NCBI GenBank assembly: GCA_041556555.1
Contig: JBFFIE010000005.1
Coordinates: forward strand, 1-64,000
Origin: SZUA-592 sp041556555
GTDB lineage: Bacteria; Pseudomonadota; Gammaproteobacteria; Eutrophobiales; Eutrophobiaceae
Length of the DNA: 64,000 bases
Direction of reading: 5' to 3'
Positions within the stretch are counted from its first letter, which is position 1, and every line of letters starts with the position of its first letter. The position numbers and the translations under genes are program-made. The notes below the pieces were generated by a model. The model was not told the origin of the DNA and searched no databases. It saw nothing but the letters and a program-made list of their open reading frames with translations. Below are positions 45,002-53,402 of this stretch, one piece after another.

Positions 45002-46528
45002 ATGAGTACACAAGCCACAGAAATCTCCAAAAATACCCTGCGGGTCAGGCGTCTGGGCATTGATACATACAGTAAGCCAGTGATCTATATGCGTCATGAT
45101 TGTCACATCTGTAAATCCGAGGGCTTTGAGGCATTGTCCAGGGTCTCGGTCTCTACGGATAAAGAAACCATTATCGCCTCACTGAATATTGTTAATAACG
45201 AGCTATTAAATCCGGGTGAAATAGGATTATCAGATGCCGCATGGAGAATGTTGGCTCCTGATGATAACCAGGCTGTTTACCTTTCACACCCGGATCCGGT
45301 TACATCACACAGTCACGTACGCGCAAAAGTCTATGGCCACTCTTTATCTGATCATCAGCTAACGCAGATTATGCAGGATATAGTCAAAGGTCATTATGAT
45401 GATATCTATCTTTCGGCATTTATAACCGCCTGTGCGGGCAGTAGGCTGAACTTTGATGAAATTGTTTCGTTGACAAAATCCATGATAAATGTGGGCAGGC
45501 AACTTTCCTGGGGCAACGAGATCGTTGTTGATAAGCATTGTATTGGTGGTTTACCCGGTAACAGGACTACCATGATCATAGTTCCCATCGTGACATCGTT
45601 CGGACTTGTCATGCCAAAGACCTCGTCCCGTGCCATTACCTCTCCCGCAGGAACAGCAGACGCAATGGAGATGCTCGCACCGGTCAATCTCTCGGTTGAG
45701 GAATTGCGTAATGTTATTGAAAAAGAAGGAGGGTGTATTATCTGGGGAGGATCGGTTTATCTGAGTCCTGCTGACGATATTTTAATTACAGTAGAGAGAC
45801 AACTTGATATTGACAGCGAGGGACAGTTAATAGCATCGGTACTCTCGAAAAAGGTGGCTGCCGGCTCAACTCATGTCCTTATTGATATTCCGGTAGGCCC
45901 AACGGCCAAGGTACGTTCATTAAACCTGGCCAATGAACTGTCCAATTTGATGATAACCGTTGGTGAAGAAATCGGGTTGAATGTTCGTACAAAGATTACG
46001 GACGGTAGTCAACCGGTCGGGCGTGGTATTGGCCCGGCGTTGGAAGCCCATGATGTCCTGGCAGTGTTACGTAATGATCCAGGCGCACCAGAAGATTTGA
46101 GGGAGAGAAGCCTTGAACTTGCCGGTGATATCCTTGAGATATCCGGGAAAGTGCCGGAGGGGAAGGGATATACTGAGGCAATGAAAGTGCTGGACTCAGG
46201 CGCCGCCCTGGAAAAATTCCGTTCCATCTGTGAAGCCCAGGGCGAGATTCGGGAACCGGGCAAGGCGAAATATTCCCGTGACGTTTGTGCGAAAGAAGCG
46301 GGTATTGTTAGTGATATTGATAACCGCAGACTTTCCTTGACGGCAAAACTTGCCGGCGCGCCTATTGCATCTACCGCTGGTATTTACCTCCATGTAAAAT
46401 TGGGTTCAGTTGTTTCCAGTGACCAACCGCTATATACCATTTATGCAGAAGCACCGGGTGAACTTGATTACGCACTAGATTACATTTCTGCGCAGGAAGA
46501 TATAATCACAATCAACCCGGACGGATGA
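45002..46528 (+). CDS. AMP phosphorylase (archaeal-type, thymidine phosphorylase family)
   Basis: This 508-residue protein has the extra N-terminal domain of about 85 residues that separates AMP phosphorylases from ordinary thymidine phosphorylase (about 440). The family signature SRAITSPAGTADAMEML lies at residues 209-225, and VVDKHCIGGLPGNRTT, with the phosphate/nucleotide-binding Lys178-His179, at 175-190. The enzyme would phosphorolyse AMP (and CMP or UMP) to the free base and ribose 1,5-bisphosphate. It overlaps the PRPP synthetase gene by 4 bp, so the two act together. Annotation as plain thymidine phosphorylase would be misleading. Confidence 0.9.
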   Translation: MSTQATEISKNTLRVRRLGIDTYSKPVIYMRHDCHICKSEGFEALSRVSVSTDKETIIASLNIVNNELLNPGEIGLSDAAWRMLAPDDNQAVYLSHPDPVTSHSHVRAKVYGHSLSDHQLTQIMQDIVKGHYDDIYLSAFITACAGSRLNFDEIVSLTKSMINVGRQLSWGNEIVVDKHCIGGLPGNRTTMIIVPIVTSFGLVMPKTSSRAITSPAGTADAMEMLAPVNLSVEELRNVIEKEGGCIIWGGSVYLSPADDILITVERQLDIDSEGQLIASVLSKKVAAGSTHVLIDIPVGPTAKVRSLNLANELSNLMITVGEEIGLNVRTKITDGSQPVGRGIGPALEAHDVLAVLRNDPGAPEDLRERSLELAGDILEISGKVPEGKGYTEAMKVLDSGAALEKFRSICEAQGEIREPGKAKYSRDVCAKEAGIVSDIDNRRLSLTAKLAGAPIASTAGIYLHVKLGSVVSSDQPLYTIYAEAPGELDYALDYISAQEDIITINPDG

Positions 46529-47424
46529 TAATGCAAATGGATGCTACTGTTATTTCATTTGCAGATAACAAATCACTTGCCGGCCATATTGCAAACCAGT
46601 TAAACGCGGTTTATACAATTGCAATAGTCCATGAATTTCCTGACGGTGAATCCTGTGTACGGATAGATCCTTCAAAGATCTGTGACACGGTTTTTGTAAT
46701 AAATTCGCTCTATCATCCTGACCGGCTGGTTTTGCCGTTGCTTTTCCTTGCAGAAACCTTGCGTGATTATGGCGGCAAGGAGATTACACTGGTTGCTCCT
46801 TATCTTGCCTATATGCGTCAGGACAAGCGTTTCAATGAAGGGGAGGGAATCAGCGCACATTATTTTGCCCGATTGATTTCAGAATATTTTGATGGATTGG
46901 TTACTGTTGATCCTCACCTGCATCGGATCAAGTCTCTCGATGAAATTTATACCATCCCTTCGCATGCAATACACGCTGCACCTGTAGTGGCTGACTGGAT
47001 TCACAATAATATAAAACAGCCCTTGTTAATTGGCCCTGACAGTGAAAGCGAACAATGGGTAAAGGATCTGGCACAAAGGGCACAATCACCTTATGTCGTT
47101 CTGGAAAAAATCCGGTATGGTGACAATAAAGTTGAGGTCAGTGTTCCGCAAGTTCAGAAATGGTTAAAACATACCCCTGTGTTATTTGACGATATTATTT
47201 CTACCGGCAGGACTATGATTGAAACGATCAAGCATTTGAAACAGCCTGACTTGGCAGCACCGGTTTGCATTGGTGTGCATGGTATTTTTTCAGGCAATGC
47301 TTACCAGGAGTTGGTTGCTGCTGGTGCCAGTAAAGTAGTTACCGCAAATACCATTGAGCATCACTCAAACGAGATTAATATTGCTATACCGATCGTCCAG
47401 GCAATTAATCAGCTAAAATTTTAG
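46525..47424 (+). CDS. prs: Ribose-phosphate diphosphokinase (PRPP synthetase, archaeal/class III-like)
   Basis: This protein of about 299 residues is shorter than canonical bacterial Prs (about 315). It has FPDGESCVRI near residue 38, APYLAYMRQDKRF (ATP site) near 91, DPHLHR (DLHAxQ equivalent) near 129, LEKIRYGD (catalytic loop) near 193 and the PRPP loop LFDDIISTGRTM at 220-231. It lacks the regulatory features of class I. It would make PRPP from ribose 5-phosphate and ATP. Overlap with the AMP phosphorylase gene suggests it handles ribose released from nucleotides, possibly working on ribose 1,5-bisphosphate or in reverse. Methionines 3 and 5 are alternative starts. Confidence 0.87.
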   Translation: MIMQMDATVISFADNKSLAGHIANQLNAVYTIAIVHEFPDGESCVRIDPSKICDTVFVINSLYHPDRLVLPLLFLAETLRDYGGKEITLVAPYLAYMRQDKRFNEGEGISAHYFARLISEYFDGLVTVDPHLHRIKSLDEIYTIPSHAIHAAPVVADWIHNNIKQPLLIGPDSESEQWVKDLAQRAQSPYVVLEKIRYGDNKVEVSVPQVQKWLKHTPVLFDDIISTGRTMIETIKHLKQPDLAAPVCIGVHGIFSGNAYQELVAAGASKVVTANTIEHHSNEINIAIPIVQAINQLKF

Positions 47425-47483
47425 TGAATTCAATGAATAATTATTTTCAGGAATGATCATGATTTGAATATATATCATGGCTT

Positions 47484-48614
47484 ATGTTTCGTTTAATTTA
47501 TAGACAGCTCCTGTACGATCGTTACCGTACACTTTTGACTGCGCTGGCCATCGGGGCGGTTATCAGCCTGATGCTCATACTTGACGGGTTTCAGCAAGGG
47601 TTATACCACCAGCTAGGGATGACTGTAAAAAACAGGGGAGCCGATTTGATTCTTTCCCAGGCTGGTGTATCCAATCTAATTGCCTCACGTTCAATTATTC
47701 CCCAGCTTACCCGGCTTGATGTAGAAGAAATTGATGGTGTGAAGAATGCTTATCCTTTGACCAGTATATCGGCTATCTATCGAAAAAATGACAGGAAAAA
47801 TCCTGTTTATGTATTTGTTTATGATGTAAAAGGCGGCCCCTTGTCATTTGTCGATGGAAATTTCATAGATGGGCCGCGTGAAATCATTATTGATCAGGCT
47901 CTGGCGAAGCTATATGACCTGGCACCAGGTGATTCGTTTGTTTTAACTGATTTCGAATTTACTATAGCAGGGATTTCAGAAAATACTTCGGCATTATTTA
48001 CACCATTTGCCTTTATCAAATTTGATGATTTGATCGATTTTTATCTGGAATCGGATATTGCCGCAGATATTACCACCTTTCCTTTGCTGAGTTACCTGCT
48101 GGTAGAGCTTGATGACAACGTAGATAAGGAGGCAGTCAGCCGGGCAATTGAAACCTCTATACCGGATGTAGATGTATTTTTACCGGAAGAACTTGCTAAA
48201 AACGATGTACAACTGGGACATGAATTATTTGGGCCTATTCTAAATCTACTTGTTCTAATTGCTTATATTATTGGCCTGTTAGCTATTGGTATTATTATGT
48301 TTACAACTGCTCATGAGCGTAAGCGGAGTCTGGCAGTAGTCAGGGCATTGGGTTTCCCTGTTAGTAAAATCGCCATATCAGTTACAATTGAAACGGCAAT
48401 ATTGGTACTAATTGCATTCCCTGTTGGAATGGTTATAGCGCAGATAATCACTGGTTTGATTACCTGGGTTGCCCCGGTTTATCTTGTTTTACCCCTGGAT
48501 CCATCCACGCTACTCAGGACATTATCAGCCTGCATTGTTCTTTCCTTTTTAGGGGCTTTCATTGCCATATATATCATTTCAAGAATTGAACCTGAGATTG
48601 CCTTCAGGAGTTGA
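47484..48614 (+). CDS. ABC transporter permease, FtsX/MacB type (1)
   Basis: This 376-residue protein has one N-terminal helix (TLLTALAIGAVISLMLIL), a periplasmic MacB-PCD-like domain (about residues 40-240) and three C-terminal helices of the FtsX domain (from LNLLVLIAYIIGLL on). This is the layout of DevC/LolC/MacB permeases, which move lipoproteins, lipids or hydrophobic compounds out of the inner membrane. It is paired with a second permease (4-bp overlap) and a LolD-like ATPase, so it is a heterodimeric permease. The substrate is unknown. Confidence 0.87.
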   Translation: MFRLIYRQLLYDRYRTLLTALAIGAVISLMLILDGFQQGLYHQLGMTVKNRGADLILSQAGVSNLIASRSIIPQLTRLDVEEIDGVKNAYPLTSISAIYRKNDRKNPVYVFVYDVKGGPLSFVDGNFIDGPREIIIDQALAKLYDLAPGDSFVLTDFEFTIAGISENTSALFTPFAFIKFDDLIDFYLESDIAADITTFPLLSYLLVELDDNVDKEAVSRAIETSIPDVDVFLPEELAKNDVQLGHELFGPILNLLVLIAYIIGLLAIGIIMFTTAHERKRSLAVVRALGFPVSKIAISVTIETAILVLIAFPVGMVIAQIITGLITWVAPVYLVLPLDPSTLLRTLSACIVLSFLGAFIAIYIISRIEPEIAFRS

Positions 48615-49726
48615 TCATGTTGCGCTGGGCATTCAAAAGTTTAATTGCTGAACCCCTGAGTTTTTTATTAACTGCATTGGTGGTTGGTGTAGCGTTGGTA
48701 CTGGTCATTTTTTTCGAGGCAGTATTTGCCGGGGAATCAGAAAATATTATTGCTTATCCCAAAAATATAAATCCTGATGTATGGGTGATGCAACGGGGCA
48801 TATTTAATATGCATATGGCGACGTCATTCATCTGGGACTGGAAGCGGGACCGTGTTTCCGGAATTGAAGGAGTAGAAAAAGTTACTCCAATTCTTTATAT
48901 GAATAGTATCGTTGAAGCAGGGAACAAACGTTGGTTTTCATTTGTAGTCGGTTTAGTAGAAAACGATAAAAGGGCAGGTCCCTGGAAAATGGCCAGTGGA
49001 AAACCTTATCCGGATGATGGGGAGGCTGTCATACCGAAAATCCTTGCAGATAAGACCGGACTAAAACTGGGTGATGTTGTTCGTATTGCCAATGAAACAT
49101 TTAAAGTAGTGGGACTCAGTGAAGATACATTTTCAATGGCAAATTCCATTGCCTTTATTACATATTCTGATTTAAGGGAGATCATGTCATTGACAGGTTC
49201 AGACAGCTATCTTTTGGTGGATGCTGTACCTGGAACAGATCCGGCACTGTTAGCTGAACGTATTCGAAACGAAGTGGAGAAGATCAATGCCCTTCCGTCA
49301 AATGAATTTATTAAAAATGACAGGGAGCTGGCCATGCAAATGGGCGTAGAATTAATCGGTATTATGACTATAATCGGTGCCGCTCTTGCTATCTCGCTTT
49401 CCATGTTTATGTTGTATGTTTTTGCAGCCAGGAAACGGCGTGATCTGGCAATCCTCAAGGCTTTGGGTGTTAGTAATGGTGCTGTGTATATTAGCACAAT
49501 ATTTCAGGCATCCTGCTTGGCAATCACGGGGCTGGTGATTGCACTTGTGCTTGTTTATGCTGCCATACCACTAACCAATTCTTTTGCACCAGAGATTACC
49601 TTGCAGATCACCGGTTCTTCATTGCTCAGGCTAAGCTTGGTAACAATTTTAGTCGCTATACTGGCCTCACTAATACCAGTACGTCAGGTGATGAAAATTG
49701 ATCCCCTATTGGCATTCCAGCGTTAA
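48611..49726 (+). CDS. ABC transporter permease, FtsX/MacB type (2)
   Basis: This 371-residue protein has the same 1+3 helix layout as the preceding permease. The N-terminal helix is LLTALVVGVALVLVIFF, the periplasmic domain contains YMNSIVEAGNKRWFSFVVGL, and the FtsX domain starts near LIGIMTIIGAALAISLSM. The RRDLAILKALGVSN coupling loop that contacts the ATPase is clear. It overlaps the first permease gene by 4 bp and precedes the ATPase gene by 11 bp. Confidence 0.87.
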   Translation: MIMLRWAFKSLIAEPLSFLLTALVVGVALVLVIFFEAVFAGESENIIAYPKNINPDVWVMQRGIFNMHMATSFIWDWKRDRVSGIEGVEKVTPILYMNSIVEAGNKRWFSFVVGLVENDKRAGPWKMASGKPYPDDGEAVIPKILADKTGLKLGDVVRIANETFKVVGLSEDTFSMANSIAFITYSDLREIMSLTGSDSYLLVDAVPGTDPALLAERIRNEVEKINALPSNEFIKNDRELAMQMGVELIGIMTIIGAALAISLSMFMLYVFAARKRRDLAILKALGVSNGAVYISTIFQASCLAITGLVIALVLVYAAIPLTNSFAPEITLQITGSSLLRLSLVTILVAILASLIPVRQVMKIDPLLAFQR

Positions 49727-49737
49727 CAGACAATATC

Positions 49738-50610
49738 ATGATAAATCATATTCTCAGGGTTGATCATTTGACTAAGGATTTTGGTAGTGGTAATGCTAAG
49801 GTTCGAGCAGTTGATGATGTATCTTTAACGGTATTACAAGGGGAACTGGTATTAATTATGGGGCCATCCGGTTCCGGTAAGACAACCTTGTTATCCATGT
49901 GTGGTGGTTTATTGCGTCCCACAGCTGGAAATATTTTTCTGGAACAAATCCAGATTACTGGACTGAATGAAAAACAGTTACCAACAATTCGGGCACAGAA
50001 AGTGGGTTTTATATTCCAGGCATTTAATCTTCTGGATGCCTTGACAGTTGAAGAAAATATTTTATTACCTGCCAGCCTGGTGAAGCAAAACAGATCATAT
50101 GTCAGAAGTCGTGCGCAGGAGTTAATATCTACTCTGGGTCTGAAATCCAGAATACACGCCAAGCCGCAAACCTTGTCAGGCGGGGAAAAACAACGAGTGG
50201 CTATTGCCCGTGCTCTGATTAATTCTCCACCATTAATCCTGGCAGATGAACCGACTGGTAATCTCGATTCTCACAGTGGACAGGAAGTAATGATGATTTT
50301 GCATGATATTGTCCGTGATCAGGGTTGTTCTGTGGTGATGGTGACACATGATCCACGGGTGGAGGAAATGGCAGACAGAATCCTCTGGCTGGAAGATGGC
50401 GCACTGCGTGATAGAAAATCTGAAAAACACAACTGGGTTCATGATCCTGTGTGTGGTATGCGAGTGGATGAATGGACAGCCGAAATATTCGAAGAATATG
50501 ATAATAAGCAATTTGTATTTTGTTCCAATCGATGCCGGGAACGCTTCCGGGAGGACCCATCAAGATACAGTAAACAGGATCCACAAATTTCAAGCGATCC
50601 CATCTCATGA
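49738..50610 (+). CDS. LolD/MacB-type ABC ATPase with C-terminal YHS metal-binding domain
   Basis: This 290-residue protein has a complete ABC ATPase (residues 1-225): Walker A GPSGSGKTT at 42-50, signature LSGGEKQR at 146-153, Walker B LILADEPTGNLDS near 166 and switch His in THDP. About 50 extra residues (235-280) form a YHS domain, DPVCGMRVDE then FCSNRCRERFREDPSRY, with Cys239, Cys262 and Cys266. YHS domains bind transition metals and occur in copper ATPases. A YHS fusion to a LolD-type ATPase is unusual and ties the transporter to metal sensing or cargo. It shares an ATGA overlap with the next gene. Confidence 0.9.
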   Translation: MINHILRVDHLTKDFGSGNAKVRAVDDVSLTVLQGELVLIMGPSGSGKTTLLSMCGGLLRPTAGNIFLEQIQITGLNEKQLPTIRAQKVGFIFQAFNLLDALTVEENILLPASLVKQNRSYVRSRAQELISTLGLKSRIHAKPQTLSGGEKQRVAIARALINSPPLILADEPTGNLDSHSGQEVMMILHDIVRDQGCSVVMVTHDPRVEEMADRILWLEDGALRDRKSEKHNWVHDPVCGMRVDEWTAEIFEEYDNKQFVFCSNRCRERFREDPSRYSKQDPQISSDPIS

Positions 50611-51302
50611 TATCATTACAATACGTCTGGTTAATATGGTCGCTGGCATTTCTTGTACCGTGGTTATTATTGTATTTATTCTTTCCGGCGCACCGGAAAG
50701 CCATGTTGTGGGCAAGCCTGTTCACCATGCCATTTGGCCTGACGGAACCCCTGTTTGTTCCTGAATACTGGGCACCTCCAAGCCTGTTTGATCTGGCGCT
50801 TACCACCGGCTTTGATATTGAAAGCCTGATTTTCTGTTTTGGAATAGGGGGGGTTGGGGTTGTCCTGTACAATATACTTACCGGTGCCCGTTTTTCACAG
50901 GTATCAGAAACCTACCGCCGTTCACCTTTGCATAGACACCACAGGCTTGCTATTACTGCCCCCTTTATTACATATCCGATACTTTATTTTTTCCCATGGA
51001 ACCCGATATATCCTGCATTTGTGGCGATGATTGTTGGTACGATAGCCACGATTTTGTGCCGGCCGGATCTCAAAACCAAGACCTGGGTTGGCGGGTTGTT
51101 GTTTCTCGGATATTACTGGATATTTATCTCGGGGCTTGAACTGTTATCGCCCGGCTATGTGGAGCGGGTCTGGAACCTGGAAGCCTTATCAGGAATTCTA
51201 TTTTTCGGGATTCCTGTGGAGGAATTTATTTTTGCATTGACTTTCGGGATGTACTGGGCCGGGGTCTATGAGCATTTTACCTGGTCAAAACCCGGACACT
51301 AA
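50607..51302 (+). CDS. Lycopene-cyclase-domain membrane protein
   Basis: This 231-residue integral membrane protein has about seven helices. Two Pro-Glu regions resemble the heterodimeric lycopene beta-cyclase fold (CrtYc/CrtYd): LTEPLFVPEYW near residue 45 and FGIPVEEFIFALTF near 199. No carotenoid gene is present in the window, so true lycopene cyclisation is uncertain; the domain may serve another isoprenoid or lipid. It starts inside the stop of the YHS-ABC ATPase gene (ATGA), so it belongs to that operon and may supply or modify its cargo. That link is inference. Confidence 0.8.
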   Translation: MISLQYVWLIWSLAFLVPWLLLYLFFPAHRKAMLWASLFTMPFGLTEPLFVPEYWAPPSLFDLALTTGFDIESLIFCFGIGGVGVVLYNILTGARFSQVSETYRRSPLHRHHRLAITAPFITYPILYFFPWNPIYPAFVAMIVGTIATILCRPDLKTKTWVGGLLFLGYYWIFISGLELLSPGYVERVWNLEALSGILFFGIPVEEFIFALTFGMYWAGVYEHFTWSKPGH

Positions 51303-51382
51303 CATAGTTACTCAAATTAATCATCTAAATTATTAATATTTCTAAATCCATCTTTTTATCCATCCCGTTATTTAGCCATTAA

Positions 51383-51396
51383 TTGATCTAGATCAA
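51383..51396 (+). promoter_or_regulatory. FNR/ANR box upstream of porin-cytochrome operon
   Basis: TTGATCTAGATCAA is a perfect FNR site. The minus-10-like TATAAA at 51418-51423 places its centre about 41 bp before the predicted start, a class II activating layout. Confidence 0.78.
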
Positions 51397-51456
51397 TTGC
51401 ATATCCTCTATAGTTAGTATAAATATACTAAGAATGTAACTAAAAGGGGAGATGCC

Positions 51457-52677
51457 ATGAAGTTACCAGCCATTACTTCTTTTTTGTCGTCAGCTTGTTT
51501 CCTTTGTGTCCTCACTATCCCAGTTCAGACTTATGGGGCAGAGGAAGATACCGCTGCCATGAAATCCCGTATTGAGGCACTGGAAAGGGAGCTGTCTGCA
51601 ATAAAAGAAAAACTTGAAGAGCAAACCCAGGAAGCTGCCACCAAGGAAGAGTTAGAGGCTGTAAAAGAAGAAGTTGAAGTGGCAAAAGCTGAAAAAGATG
51701 AGTGGAAATATTACGACTCAAAAGTCCACCTGGCAGGTTATGGCGCGGTTGGATTTGTAAATGATGATCCTGAAAACGATCGTTTTAATCAAGTATCTTT
51801 TAATCCCATCTTCCACTATCAATACAAGAACTTGATTATGCTCGAGGCAGAATTGGAGATAGCGATAGATGGTGACGAAACGGAATTTGGACTCGAGTAT
51901 ATGACTGTGGACTGGTTTATAAATGACTATATGGCCCTGGTAGCAGGTAAATTTTTAAGCCCTATTGGGCAATTTCGACAGAATCTTCATCCAGCGTGGG
52001 TAAATAAACTGCCCTCTGCCCCGTCCGGTTTTGGCCATGAACAGGCTGCCCCGACTGCTGATGTCGGTGTCCAGTTAAGGGGTGGGGTCCCGATCTTCAG
52101 AGGATATGGCAATTATGCAGTTTTCGTCACGAATGGGCCGGAATTGGATGAGGACGGGGGTGAAATCCATGCCGTCCATTCCGAAGGTTCTACCAGTAAT
52201 GAGGATGACAATTATCTTTTCGGGGGGCGCATCGGCATTATACCAATACCTAGACTAGAAATTGGTGGCTCTGTTGCGATTGGAGACGTCGCATTGGAAG
52301 GTGAAGATGATCGTGATTATGAGGTATACGGGTTTGATGCCAGCTGGAAATGGCGAGATCTTGATGTCAGGGGTGAATACGTAAAACAGGAGGTTGGTTC
52401 TCTGGCAACCAGTGTGGCACCGGAGAAACAGGATTGGGAAGCCTGGTATGCACAAGCTTCTCACAGTATATTATCAACTAATTTCGAGGCCGTAGTACGT
52501 TATTCAGATTACACATCGACTCACGCTAGTGTGGAGCAGGAGCAATGGGCACTAGGTCTCAATTATCTTTTTGCACCTCACGCAATAGCTAAATTCTCAT
52601 ATGAATTTAATGATGGGGCAGAAGGTGAGCCTAGCAATGATGATCTTGTATTTTTACAATTTGCATACGGATTTTAA
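51457..52677 (+). CDS. Outer-membrane porin with N-terminal coiled coil
   Basis: This 406-residue protein has a signal peptide (cut after QTYGA). A coiled coil follows (about residues 28-85, Glu/Lys-rich, IEALERELSAIKEKL) and probably trimerises at the periplasmic face. The barrel of about 310 residues starts at KVHLAGYGAVGF and ends in a C-terminal Phe (VFLQFAYGF). It resembles OprP/OprO-like and other phosphate- or anion-selective porins, but selectivity cannot be read here. It heads an operon with a small cytochrome c behind an FNR-type promoter, which points to use under low oxygen. The ATG is preceded by AAAAGGGGAG. Confidence 0.83.
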   Translation: MKLPAITSFLSSACFLCVLTIPVQTYGAEEDTAAMKSRIEALERELSAIKEKLEEQTQEAATKEELEAVKEEVEVAKAEKDEWKYYDSKVHLAGYGAVGFVNDDPENDRFNQVSFNPIFHYQYKNLIMLEAELEIAIDGDETEFGLEYMTVDWFINDYMALVAGKFLSPIGQFRQNLHPAWVNKLPSAPSGFGHEQAAPTADVGVQLRGGVPIFRGYGNYAVFVTNGPELDEDGGEIHAVHSEGSTSNEDDNYLFGGRIGIIPIPRLEIGGSVAIGDVALEGEDDRDYEVYGFDASWKWRDLDVRGEYVKQEVGSLATSVAPEKQDWEAWYAQASHSILSTNFEAVVRYSDYTSTHASVEQEQWALGLNYLFAPHAIAKFSYEFNDGAEGEPSNDDLVFLQFAYGF

Positions 52678-52688
52678 AGGGGCATACG

Positions 52689-52994
52689 ATGATGAATCAT
52701 ATATATAAAGTTATTTTGTATGTATTTAGCCTATTATTAGTTTTTTCGTCACCCATGTCTGCGTTTGCAGCAGATGATCTCGATAGCGCAACATTCGCAC
52801 GAGGTGCACAGCAATGGGCAAATAATTGTGATCGTTGTCATAATATGCGTGATCCCAGAGAGTTCCGTGATGACCTTTGGGAACCAATCGTTGCCCACAT
52901 GCGAATCAGGGGAGGATTAACCGGGCAACAGGCACGTGACATTCTCTATTTCCTGCAGTCATCGAATTATAGTGCGTCTGCGCAATCTAAGTGA
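52689..52994 (+). CDS. Small monohaem periplasmic cytochrome c
   Basis: This 101-residue protein has a signal peptide ending near AFAA/D (residue 28). It has a single CxxCH haem site (CDRCH) and a distal Met candidate in VAHMRIRGGLTG, followed by a helix ending YFLQSSN. It is about 75 residues mature, a class I-like cytochrome of the small type found with sulfur or nitrogen respiratory systems. The gene lies 11 bp after the porin gene and shares its FNR-type promoter. It should carry electrons in the periplasm; the partners are unknown. Confidence 0.85.
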   Translation: MMNHIYKVILYVFSLLLVFSSPMSAFAADDLDSATFARGAQQWANNCDRCHNMRDPREFRDDLWEPIVAHMRIRGGLTGQQARDILYFLQSSNYSASAQSK

Positions 52995-53098
52995 AATAGT
53001 CTGATTGGGGTGCATAACGTAATATTCTTTTTGCCAGATATCCGTCCTGGATATCTGGCTTGTTATTTCATGGATATTACCGGGATTTATAATAGAAT

Positions 53099-53353
53099 TT
53101 GAATTCTATATTTAATTTCTTATTGTCGGTAAGTTTTGTTAATTTCATTTTGATATTTTCTGCATCAATCCTTGCGGCAGATATGAGTGAAGGCGAAATG
53201 GCGGGCATTATCCGGTCATCAGATCATCCCTGTCACAAGGTCCTGGATTTAATGGATACGGGCGATAATTCCTGGACTGTTCAGTGTAATTCCGGGACGT
53301 TTATTGTGAAGCGGGATGCAGAGGGGCAATACACCGTCGAACCGGTCGAGTAA
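53099..53353 (+). CDS. Small exported protein with TTG start
   Basis: This 84-residue protein has a hydrophobic N-terminal signal (LLSVSFVNFILIFSASILAA) followed by about 55 residues containing two cysteines (HPCHKVL and VQCNSG) spaced for a disulfide. The only start that keeps the signal is TTG at 53099, as the frame is stopped at 53093. The mature part resembles small periplasmic proteins found beside cytochromes, but I do not recognise a family. It is likely co-transcribed with the cytochrome gene 104 bp upstream. Confidence 0.6.
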   Translation: MNSIFNFLLSVSFVNFILIFSASILAADMSEGEMAGIIRSSDHPCHKVLDLMDTGDNSWTVQCNSGTFIVKRDAEGQYTVEPVE

Positions 53354-53402
53354 CTTATCAATTCTATAAAGAATAAATCAATAAGAAGCCTGTTGTCCGA
53401 AC

